This document shows, one piece after another, positions 1-5,597 of a stretch of DNA of 5,597 nucleotides. A program made the position numbers and the translations under genes. How positions within the stretch are numbered: the first letter of the stretch is position 1; each line of letters opens with the position of its first letter. This stretch comes from Actinomycetes bacterium. Its GTDB lineage: Bacteria; Actinomycetota; Actinomycetes; Actinomycetales; Microbacteriaceae. The DNA lies in NCBI GenBank assembly GCA_023451265.1, contig JAEYAG010000211.1, forward strand, positions 1-5,597, given 5' to 3'. The notes under the pieces were generated by a model. That model did not search any database and was not told the origin of the DNA. It was given only the letters and a program-made list of their open reading frames with translations.

Positions 1-3000
1 GCTCGTAGTAGTCGCGGTAGCGGTTCTCGGCGAAGAGCTTCGCGGTCACGGCGTCGATCGCCGCTCCCGCGGTGACCAGCTGCACGGGCATCACGTCGAC
101 CTGGCCGGACTCGCGCGAGCGCACGAAGTCGGCGAGGTTCAGGTGCCGGTCGCGGCGCTGCCGCGGGAAGTGGAAGCGCAGGCGGTCGGTGCCGATCGCG
201 CCGCCTGACCCCCCGTCCGGCGCGAGCAGCCCCGGCACCCCCAGCACGCCCGTCGGGTCGTCGCCGTGATGGAGCACGACGACGTCGTCGCCCTCCGAGA
301 CGACCGGGAAGTACCCATACGCCACCGACGCGTCCAGCATCCCCTCGGCGAGGATGCGGTCGAGCCAGTACCGCAGCCGCGGCCGGCCCTCCGTCTCGAC
401 GAGCTGCTCGTAGCTCAGCCCGTCCTCGCCCCGGCCGGGCTTCAGTCCCCACTGCCCCATGAAGGTCGCGCGCTCGTCGAGGAACGCGGCATAGTCGGCG
501 AGCGCGATCCCGCGGACGATCCTCGTCCCCCAGAACGGCGGTGCCGGAACGGGATTGTCGGATGCCACGTCGCTGCGCGCCGGCATCGCTTCGGGCTCCG
601 TGAGCGTCAGGCGAGAGCCCGCCGCGTGGATGCGCTTCTTCAGCGGCGGCAGGCCCACGGCATCCCGCGCTTCGCCGCGCGCGATGCGCACGAGCGGCTC
701 CACGAGCGCGAGCCCCTCGAAGGCATCCTTCGCGTACCGCACCTCGCCGTCGAAGAGCTCGGCGAGGTCCTGCTCCACGTACGCGCGGGTTAGCGCCGCA
801 CCGCCGAGGATCACTGGCCAGCGGCCCGCCAGACCCCGCGCCTGCAGCTCGAGCAGGTTCTCCTTCATGACGACCGTCGACTTCACGAGCAGGCCACTCA
901 TGCCGATCACGTCGGCATCGTGCTCTTCGGCGGCCGCGATGATGTCGGCGATCGGCTGTTTGATGCCGAGGTTGATCACGGTGTAGCCGTTGTTGGTCAG
1001 GATGATGTCGACGAGGTTCTTGCCGATGTCGTGCACGTCACCGCGCACCGTCGCGAGCACGATCGTCCCCTTGCCGGCCTCGTCGGTGCGCTCCATATGC
1101 GGCTCGAGGAGGGCGACGGCGGTCTTCATGACCTCGGCGGACTGCAGCACGAACGGCAGCTGCATCTGCCCCGAGCCGAACCGCTCGCCGACGACCTTCA
1201 TGCCTTCGAGGAGGTGGTCGTTGATGATGGCGAGCGGGCTCGTGCCCCCGGCCCGCGCCAGGTCGAGGTCGGCCTCCAGACCCTTCAGCTCGCCGTCGAT
1301 GATGCGGCGCTCGAGGCGCTCGCCCACCGGCAGCGCCGCGAGCTCCGCCGCCCGCTGATCACGGAGCGCGGCCGTGTCGACGCCGGCGAACAGGTCGAGC
1401 ATGGTGGCGAGCGGGTCGTAGGTGAGGTTGCCCTCGGCATCCCATTCGCGCCGGTCCCACACGAGATCGAGCGTGACCTTCCGCTGGGCCTCGTCGAGGG
1501 ATGCCAGAGGCACGATCTTCGCGGCGTCGATGATGCCGCTCGTCAGTCCTGCCTGCGTCGCCTCGTGCAGGAACACCGAGTTCAGCACGCTCCGCGCCGC
1601 CGGGTTCAGGCCGAACGACACGTTCGAGACGCCGAGGGTCGTGTTGATGCCCGGGTACTTCGCCGTCAGCGCGCGGATCGCCTCGATCGTCTCGATGCCG
1701 TCGCGGCGGGTCTCTTCCTGTCCCGTCGCGATCGGGAAAGTGAGGCAGTCGACGATGATGTCCGACGTGCGCAGGCCCCAGTCGCCGACGAGCTCGTCGA
1801 CGAGCCGCGACGCGATCCGCACCTTGTCGGCGGTCGTACGCGCCTGACCCTGCTCGTCGATCGTCAGGGCGATGACGGCGGTGCCGTGCTCCTTGACGAG
1901 CGGCATGATGCGACCGAAGCGGGATGCCGGGCCGTCGCCGTCCTCGTAGTTGACGGAGTTCACGACGGGCCGGCCGCCGATGAGCTCGAGGCCCGCCTGG
2001 ATCACCGCGGGCTCGGTCGAGTCGATCACGAGCGGGAGCGTGGATGCCGAGGCGAAGCGGGAGACGACCTCGCGGATGTCGGCGACCCCGTCGCGACCCA
2101 CGTAGTCGACGCACACGTCGAGCAGGTGCGCCCCGACGCGGATCTGGTTCCGCGCGATCTCGACGCAGTCGTCCCAGCGGCCCTCGAGCATCGCCTCGCG
2201 GAACGCCTTGGAGCCGTTGGCGTTGGTCCGCTCGCCGATCGCGAGGTAGCTCGCGTCCTGACGGAACGGGACGTGCTGGTAGAGGGAGGCCACGCCGGGC
2301 TCATCGGTCGTTGAGCGAGCGAAGCGAGACGAAACGTCGTAAGCCGACCCGGAGTCGTCACCACGTTTCGTCTCGTCGCTGCGCTCCTCGCTCAACGACC
2401 GGTGGCGGCCCAGCCGCTCCACGACGGCGGCGAGGTGCTCGGGGGTCGTACCGCAGCAGCCGCCGATGAGGCCCAGCCCGAACTCGCGGACGAACTGCTC
2501 GTGCGCGGTGGCGAGCTCGGCGGGCGTCAGCGGGTAGTGCGCGCCGTCGGCGCCCAGCACCGGCAGGCCCGCGTTGGGCATGCACGCGATCGTGACCGAC
2601 GAGTGCTTCGACAGGTGCCGCAGGTGCTCGCTCATCTCGGCGGGGCCGGTCGCGCAGTTGAGTCCGATGGCATCCACGCCGAGGGGCTCGAGCGCCGTCA
2701 GCGCCGCGCCGATCTCCGAGCCCATGAGCATCGTGCCGGTCGTCTCGACGGTGACCTCGACGAAGATCGGCAGGCGGACGCCGCGGGCGACGATCGCCTG
2801 CTTGCAGCCGTTGATCGCGGCCTTCGTCTGCAGCAGGTCCTGGCTGGTCTCGACGAGGAAGGCGTCCGCTCCCCCGTCGATGAGGCCCTCGGCCTGCAGC
2901 GCGAACGTCTCCTTGAGATGGGCGTAGGTGGTGTGACCGAGCGAGGGCAGTTTCGTTCCGGGGCCCATCGAGCCGAGCACCCACCGCATCCGGCCGTCTG

Positions 3001-3391
3001 CGGCTTCGGCCGCTTCGGCGCGCTCCCGCGCAATCCGGGCCCCCGACTCGGCGAGCTCGTGGATGCGCTCGTCGATGCCGTAGTCCGACAGGTTCGACCA
3101 GTTCGCCCCGAAGGTGTTGGTCTCGACGGCATCCACCCCGACCGCGAAGTACGCGTCGTGGATCGCCGCGACGACGTCGGGGCGCGTGTCGTTGAGGATC
3201 TCGTTGCAGCCCTCGAGCCCGGCGAAGTCGGTCTCGATCTGCAGGTCGTGCCGCTGCAGCATCGTGCCCATGGCCCCGTCGGCGATGACGACGCGGGATG
3301 CCAGGGCATCCAGCAGCGCCTGCGCCCGCTCGGTCCGCGGCACGCCGTCGATGTCGAGAGCGAAGCGGGGCGAGGTCACGGGCGCGGTCAC
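1..3391 (-). CDS. metH: Cobalamin-dependent methionine synthase (5-methyltetrahydrofolate:homocysteine methyltransferase), C-terminus off-window
   Basis: This cytosolic enzyme moves the methyl group of 5-methyl-THF through cob(I)alamin to homocysteine, giving methionine and THF. Reading from GTG 3391, 1130 codons are visible. The homocysteine-binding barrel spans about residues 25-330, with the zinc-binding cysteines C246 (GLNCATGP) and C312/C313 (GGCCGTTPEH). The pterin-binding barrel starts near 380 (LAIGERTNANGSKAF). The four-helix cap is about 670-770. The B12-binding domain carries the D785-x-H787-x-x-G790 motif, and S838 lies where the E. coli ligand-triad serine does. The AdoMet reactivation domain begins near 945 (W954); its final part, probably about 100 residues, lies beyond position 1. 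The GTG start has GGGAGA eight bases upstream, and its first bases overlap the preceding stop as GTGA. A second in-frame GTG lies at 3379. A palindromic repeat is translated in frame at residues 331-363, so B12-domain numbering runs about 28 ahead of E. coli. No frameshift or missing catalytic residue is visible. Confidence 0.97.
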   Translation of the reverse strand, partial: MTAPVTSPRFALDIDGVPRTERAQALLDALASRVVIADGAMGTMLQRHDLQIETDFAGLEGCNEILNDTRPDVVAAIHDAYFAVGVDAVETNTFGANWSNLSDYGIDERIHELAESGARIARERAEAAEAADGRMRWVLGSMGPGTKLPSLGHTTYAHLKETFALQAEGLIDGGADAFLVETSQDLLQTKAAINGCKQAIVARGVRLPIFVEVTVETTGTMLMGSEIGAALTALEPLGVDAIGLNCATGPAEMSEHLRHLSKHSSVTIACMPNAGLPVLGADGAHYPLTPAELATAHEQFVREFGLGLIGGCCGTTPEHLAAVVERLGRHRSLSEERSDETKRGDDSGSAYDVSSRFARSTTDEPGVASLYQHVPFRQDASYLAIGERTNANGSKAFREAMLEGRWDDCVEIARNQIRVGAHLLDVCVDYVGRDGVADIREVVSRFASASTLPLVIDSTEPAVIQAGLELIGGRPVVNSVNYEDGDGPASRFGRIMPLVKEHGTAVIALTIDEQGQARTTADKVRIASRLVDELVGDWGLRTSDIIVDCLTFPIATGQEETRRDGIETIEAIRALTAKYPGINTTLGVSNVSFGLNPAARSVLNSVFLHEATQAGLTSGIIDAAKIVPLASLDEAQRKVTLDLVWDRREWDAEGNLTYDPLATMLDLFAGVDTAALRDQRAAELAALPVGERLERRIIDGELKGLEADLDLARAGGTSPLAIINDHLLEGMKVVGERFGSGQMQLPFVLQSAEVMKTAVALLEPHMERTDEAGKGTIVLATVRGDVHDIGKNLVDIILTNNGYTVINLGIKQPIADIIAAAEEHDADVIGMSGLLVKSTVVMKENLLELQARGLAGRWPVILGGAALTRAYVEQDLAELFDGEVRYAKDAFEGLALVEPLVRIARGEARDAVGLPPLKKRIHAAGSRLTLTEPEAMPARSDVASDNPVPAPPFWGTRIVRGIALADYAAFLDERATFMGQWGLKPGRGEDGLSYEQLVETEGRPRLRYWLDRILAEGMLDASVAYGYFPVVSEGDDVVVLHHGDDPTGVLGVPGLLAPDGGSGGAIGTDRLRFHFPRQRRDRHLNLADFVRSRESGQVDVMPVQLVTAGAAIDAVTAKLFAENRYRDYYE
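2305..2401. repeat. Interrupted palindromic repeat element lying in frame within metH
   Basis: The outer 15 bases (CGGTCGTTGAGCGAG) and the inner 11 (AGACGAAACGT) of the two arms match perfectly as inverted repeats. The left arm is 2305-2337 and the right arm 2363-2401, around a 25-base centre. Between the matching blocks the left arm has 7 bases and the right arm 13, a 6-base difference that leaves the frame unchanged. On the metH strand the element encodes about 33 polar, charged residues (331-363), starting RSLSEERSDETKR and ending SSRFARSTTD. These fall in the linker between the homocysteine and pterin domains. The two other minus-strand frames are closed by TGA at 2394-2392 and 2360-2358. 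No target duplication is evident at the borders, so exact ends are uncertain by a few bases. From memory, such arms recur in Microbacteriaceae genomes, mostly between genes; this was not checked. Only one copy is present here. Confidence 0.85.
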
Positions 3392-4359
3392 CGGGTGATT
3401 CTCCCACGGGCGGTCCGGCGGGCCTTGAGGAACGCGTCGACGATGTCCCATACCGCAATCCCGGCAATCGCGAACCCGGTGAGGACCGAGATGATCCCGA
3501 ACACCTTGTCGCCTTCGCCGTTCGGGATGACGAGGGTCCAGAACTCCGGGTTGAGCAGTCGCCCCTGCGACAGCAGCCACACCGCCGGCACCGCGATGAC
3601 GATGTTCAGCACCGTGTTGAACGCGGCGAGCGCGAAGGTCCAGCGCCCCCGCAGGAACACGATGATCTGCAGCACGGCGTCGACGCCCATCGCGACGAGC
3701 AGCCCGCCCACCCACCAGGGCCACAGGGACGGCGACAGCAGCGACATCCACTGGCCGTTGAGGTACACCGCCCCAACGAGCTGGTCCCACAGCAGCGCGG
3801 CCGCCGCGATCGCGAGGAACACGACGCTCGCGATCATGTCGCTGAACCGCGCCCCGGTGTAGGGCGTGTCCGCGGGAAGGCGGTCGACAGTCCACGGCGC
3901 GAGGGGCGTGCGCGCCTCGTCGGAGCGTTCGACGAGAGCGAAGACGAGCGTCGTCCAGAAGGCGAGGTGCACCCCGACGGAGATGGCGCCGCCGATGGTG
4001 CCGCCGATGATCGCTCCGAAGGGCGCGCCCGACAGGGTCTGGCCGAGGGCGATGCCGAACGCCGCGAGCGGCACGACGATCCACAGCAGCAGCACGAGCA
4101 GGCGCTTCCACTCCAGGAAGTAGCGCGGGCCGATGAGCGAGAGCGGGCGGTCGGCGTAGCCGGCGGCGAGCCGGTCCGGGTCGCCGAGCTCGGTGAGGAC
4201 GGCGCGCTCGGCGGCATCCGCCGGTTCGCCGGCCTCGATCCTCGCGTCGAGCTGGTCGGCGATCGACGCGCGCAGCTCGTCGGCGACATCGGCGCGCTGC
4301 TGCTCGGGGATGCTGCGGGTGACCGCGAGGACGTAGCGGTCGGTCAGGGTGGCGGTCAT
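3388..4359 (-). CDS. HAAS domain-containing six-helix membrane protein, partner of PadR regulator
   Basis: This 323-residue protein has an N-terminal soluble helical domain (about residues 5-75) resembling the HAAS/DUF1700 type: a start like TDRYVLAVTRSIPEQQRADV, then a DELRASIADQLDAR helix and an ELGDPDRLAAGYADRPL segment. Six hydrophobic stretches follow, at about 87-105, 115-143, 175-200, 213-236, 242-263 and 286-310, with a basic C-terminal tail (KARRTARGR). In known systems the HAAS domain is thought to signal or interact next to PadR-type regulators; the substrate or ligand here is unknown. The ATG at 4359 is supported by GAGGAGA six bases upstream and by position, one base after the padR stop. 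The frame stays open upstream across padR, but that stretch is only a shadow of padR. The TGA stop overlaps the metH GTG. HAAS assignment rests on sequence pattern and the PadR neighbour; the precise role is not known. Confidence 0.85.
   Translation of the reverse strand: MTATLTDRYVLAVTRSIPEQQRADVADELRASIADQLDARIEAGEPADAAERAVLTELGDPDRLAAGYADRPLSLIGPRYFLEWKRLLVLLLWIVVPLAAFGIALGQTLSGAPFGAIIGGTIGGAISVGVHLAFWTTLVFALVERSDEARTPLAPWTVDRLPADTPYTGARFSDMIASVVFLAIAAAALLWDQLVGAVYLNGQWMSLLSPSLWPWWVGGLLVAMGVDAVLQIIVFLRGRWTFALAAFNTVLNIVIAVPAVWLLSQGRLLNPEFWTLVIPNGEGDKVFGIISVLTGFAIAGIAVWDIVDAFLKARRTARGRITR
3400..3405 (-). promoter_or_regulatory. Ribosome binding site of metH
   Basis: GGGAGA on the minus strand lies inside the last codons of the membrane-protein gene, eight bases before GTG 3391. 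It decides for that start over the later GTG at 3379, and indicates that ribosomes can load or reinitiate on metH as they finish the upstream gene. Confidence 0.7.
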
Positions 4360-4360
4360 G

Positions 4361-4705
4361 TCAGTTCTCCTCGGACGGAACGGGAAGGGCGGCGATCGCG
4401 GCGGCGAGCGCGTCGAAATCGGTGGTGAGCGCCTCTGCCAGGCGGTGGCCGGCGGGCGACGTGCGGTAGAACTTGCGGGGCCGCGCCTCGTCGGTGTTCC
4501 ACTCGCTGGTGAGGTGTCCCTGCTTCTCCAGTCGGCGCAGCAGGGGGTAGAGCGTGTTGGCATCGGTGTCGAATCCGCGCTGCTGCAGGTCCTCCAGCAG
4601 CCCGTACCCATAACCCGGCTCGGCGAGCAGCCGCAGGCAGGCCAATACGACGGTGCCGCGCCGCAGCTCCTGCAGGTGGGTCTCCCGCGCCTCATTCTCG
4701 GTCAT
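4361..4705 (-). CDS. PadR-family winged-helix transcriptional regulator
   Basis: This 114-residue protein matches the short PadR class, which is little more than the DNA-binding domain and a C-terminal dimerisation helix. The winged helix covers about residues 12-85. Visible hallmarks are RGTVVLACLRLLAEPGYGYGL, the recognition region LYPLLRRLEKQGHL, and the wing with RKFYRTSPAGHRLAEAL. The final helix, about 85-110, should mediate dimerisation. Such proteins usually repress their own operon by binding a dyad, and a 27-bp palindrome lies directly upstream, overlapping the candidate promoter. The ATG at 4705 has no convincing ribosome binding site. The predicted transcription start falls at or within a few bases of it, so the message may be leaderless. 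The downstream membrane protein begins one base after this stop, a typical PadR-HAAS pairing. The inducing signal cannot be read from the sequence. Confidence 0.93.
   Translation of the reverse strand: MTENEARETHLQELRRGTVVLACLRLLAEPGYGYGLLEDLQQRGFDTDANTLYPLLRRLEKQGHLTSEWNTDEARPRKFYRTSPAGHRLAEALTTDFDALAAAIAALPVPSEEN
4366..4372 (-). promoter_or_regulatory. Ribosome binding site of the HAAS membrane-protein gene
   Basis: GAGGAGA on the minus strand overlaps the Glu-Glu codons at the end of padR and stands six bases before ATG 4359. It is the strongest Shine-Dalgarno sequence in the window, in contrast to padR, which has none. Confidence 0.75.
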
Positions 4706-4712
4706 GCTTCAC

Positions 4713-4739
4713 ACGATACTGTGCGTCACACACTATCGT
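4713..4739. promoter_or_regulatory. 27-bp palindrome, candidate PadR operator
   Basis: ACGATACTGTG at 4713-4723 and CACACTATCGT at 4729-4739 form an inverted repeat with one mismatched pair out of eleven, around a 5-base centre (CGTCA). Size and symmetry suit a dimeric winged-helix repressor. The site begins seven bases before the padR start and sits between and over the candidate -35 and -10 boxes, so binding would block padR transcription. It also lies 49 bases upstream of menC and could affect that gene. Binding by this PadR is inferred from position. Confidence 0.7.
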
Positions 4740-4742
4740 CAA
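4713..4742 (-). promoter_or_regulatory. Candidate sigma-70-type promoter of the padR operon
   Basis: On the minus strand TTGACG (4742-4737) fits a -35 box and TATCGT (4718-4713) fits the actinobacterial -10 pattern TAnnnT, with an 18-base spacer. The expected start, about seven bases past the -10, lands on or next to the padR ATG at 4705. That agrees with the lack of a Shine-Dalgarno sequence and suggests a leaderless message. Because of the dyad, TATCGT also occurs on the plus strand at 4734-4739, but no good -35 partner is seen for menC. Confidence 0.6.
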
Positions 4743-4776
4743 GCACACACCCACCATTCCACCGGTGACAGCGGGC

Positions 4777-4780
4777 AGGA
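4777..4780 (+). promoter_or_regulatory. Ribosome binding site deciding the menC GTG start
   Basis: AGGA is eight bases before GTG 4789. The competing ATG at 4780 begins within this motif, so it could not use it; this favours the GTG. Confidence 0.55.
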
Positions 4781-4788
4781 TGGATGCC

Positions 4789-5597
4789 GTGAGCTTCCCC
4801 GCGCTGTCCGACCTGCGCGCCACGGCGCGTGTCGTCTCCCTCCCGCTCGTCACGCGCTTCCGCGGCATCGACGCCCGCGAGGCGCTACTGCTGGAGGGAC
4901 CGCAGGGCTGGACGGAGTTCTCCCCCTTCGTCGAGTACGACGACACCGAGGCCGCGGCGTGGCTCGCCGCCGCCATCGACTTCGGGTGGCATCCACAGCC
5001 CGCGCCGGTGCGGGACGCCGTCGCCGTCAACGCCACCGTGCCTGCGGTGGCGCCGGCATCCGTCCCCGCAGTCCTCGCCCGATTCGACGGCTGCCGCACC
5101 GCGAAGGTCAAGGTCGCCGAACGCGGCCAGACACTCGCCGACGACGTCGCTCGCGTGCGCGCGGTCCGCGCCGCGATGGGGCCGGAGGGCCGCATCCGCC
5201 TGGACGCGAACGGTGGCTGGAACGTCGACGAGGCCGAACACGCGGTGCACGCCCTCGCCGAGTTCGACCTGGAGTACCTCGAGCAGCCGTGCGCGAGCGT
5301 GCCCGAGCTCGCCGACCTGCGCGAGCGCATCGCCGACTGGGACATCCCGGTCGCCGCCGACGAGTCCGTCCGCAAGGCCGATGACCCCGTCGCCGTCGCC
5401 CGCGCCGGCGCCGCCGACCTCATCGTCGTCAAGGCGCAGCCGCTCGGGGGCGTCCGGCGCGCGCTCGAGATCGTCGCCGACGCGGGACTTCCGGCGGTCG
5501 TCTCCAGCGCGCTCGACACGAGCGTCGGGATCGCGATGGGCGTCGCCCTGGCCGCCGCGCTGCCGGACCTCGACTACGACTGCGGCCTCGGCACGGC
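4789..5597 (+). CDS. menC: o-Succinylbenzoate synthase, N-terminal 269 residues (runs off the right edge)
   Basis: MenC dehydrates SHCHC to o-succinylbenzoate in menaquinone biosynthesis, in the cytosol. The visible part shows the enolase-superfamily plan. A capping domain is at about residues 1-85 (LRATARVVSLPLVTRFRG, then TEFSPFVEYDD). The barrel follows, with the K106-x-K108 catalytic pair, metal ligands D139 (LDANGGW), E165 (LEYLEQP) and D191 (AADES), and the second lysine K215 (IVVKAQPLGG). All five catalytic positions are present, and SSALDTSVG near 245-253 is typical of MenC. About 50-60 residues are probably missing. GTG 4789 is chosen because AGGA (4777-4780) lies eight bases upstream. 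The in-frame ATG at 4780 overlaps that site and would add only three residues. The gene is divergent from padR. A dipeptide epimerase is the main alternative in this superfamily, but the N-terminal sequence favours MenC. Confidence 0.92.
   Translation, partial: MSFPALSDLRATARVVSLPLVTRFRGIDAREALLLEGPQGWTEFSPFVEYDDTEAAAWLAAAIDFGWHPQPAPVRDAVAVNATVPAVAPASVPAVLARFDGCRTAKVKVAERGQTLADDVARVRAVRAAMGPEGRIRLDANGGWNVDEAEHAVHALAEFDLEYLEQPCASVPELADLRERIADWDIPVAADESVRKADDPVAVARAGAADLIVVKAQPLGGVRRALEIVADAGLPAVVSSALDTSVGIAMGVALAAALPDLDYDCGLGT

Noticed and set aside
2305..2401. The palindrome as a transcription terminator or as damage splitting metH into two genes
   Set aside because: It lies inside an uninterrupted metH frame with no U-tract and no stop. 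Both halves keep their key residues, so neither a pseudogene nor two separate proteins is indicated.
2358..3467. Second long minus-strand frame beginning in the membrane gene and ending in the palindrome
   Set aside because: It is the out-of-frame shadow of metH, Arg-rich with no recognisable motif, and it ends at a TGA inside the repeat.
3392..3700. Cobalamin riboswitch before metH
   Set aside because: This region encodes the C-terminal transmembrane part of the upstream protein, and no B12-box-like conserved element was recognised.
920..3862. Long open frames on the plus strand opposite metH and the membrane gene (for example 920-2314 and 2402-3862)
   Set aside because: They are antisense to genes with intact catalytic motifs, their translations are low-complexity Arg/Ala/Asp/Gly-rich, and high GC makes such frames common.
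4360..4695. N-terminal extension of the HAAS membrane protein up to 4695
   Set aside because: The extension only reads padR in another frame. The ATG at 4359 has a strong ribosome binding site and the expected HAAS N-terminus.
4692..5519. Open frame on the minus strand across menC
   Set aside because: Ser/Ala/Arg-rich antisense translation opposite a well-conserved enolase-superfamily enzyme.
1..5597. CRISPR arrays, tRNA or rRNA genes, insertion sequences, defence genes
   Set aside because: No tandem spaced repeats, RNA-gene sequences or transposase frames were found; apart from the repeat the window is ordinary coding DNA.

Overview
The window is high-GC DNA from an actinobacterium. Codon use (Asp mostly GAC, third positions G or C), the actinobacterial form of MenC, a leaderless-looking promoter, and a palindromic repeat of a type I associate from memory with Microbacteriaceae all point to Microbacterium or a close relative. 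The genus is an inference; no search was run.

Layout. The minus strand carries a compact three-gene run, read right to left: a PadR-family repressor (4705-4361), a six-helix membrane protein with an N-terminal HAAS domain (4359-3388), and cobalamin-dependent methionine synthase metH (3391 down to the left edge, C-terminus off-window). The first two genes are separated by one base, and the membrane-protein stop overlaps the metH GTG start by four bases (GTGA). On the plus strand, menC (o-succinylbenzoate synthase, menaquinone biosynthesis) starts at 4789 and runs off the right edge. The 83-base gap between the divergent genes holds a 27-bp near-perfect palindrome embedded in a candidate sigma-70-type promoter for padR. 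This looks like an autoregulated switch.

The most unusual object is a roughly 97-bp interrupted palindrome at 2305-2401, inside metH. It lies in the linker between the homocysteine-binding and methyltetrahydrofolate-binding domains. It keeps the reading frame and adds about 33 hydrophilic residues (331-363). Of the three minus-strand frames only the metH frame is open right through it. The catalytic residues on both sides are intact, so metH looks functional. This is the signature of a mobile or dispersed palindrome that has become protein-coding, comparable in concept to the Rickettsia palindromic elements.

A second dispersed signal is the heptamer GGATGCC (or GGCATCC), found 15 times. That is about ten times more than base composition alone would give, and it imposes an otherwise uncommon GAT or GCA codon.

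How the genes may work together: PadR plus HAAS membrane protein is a recurrent regulator/effector pair in Gram-positive bacteria. Their tight coupling to metH suggests some metH expression passes through PadR control, though metH may also have its own promoter inside the upstream gene. menC shares only the intergenic control region.
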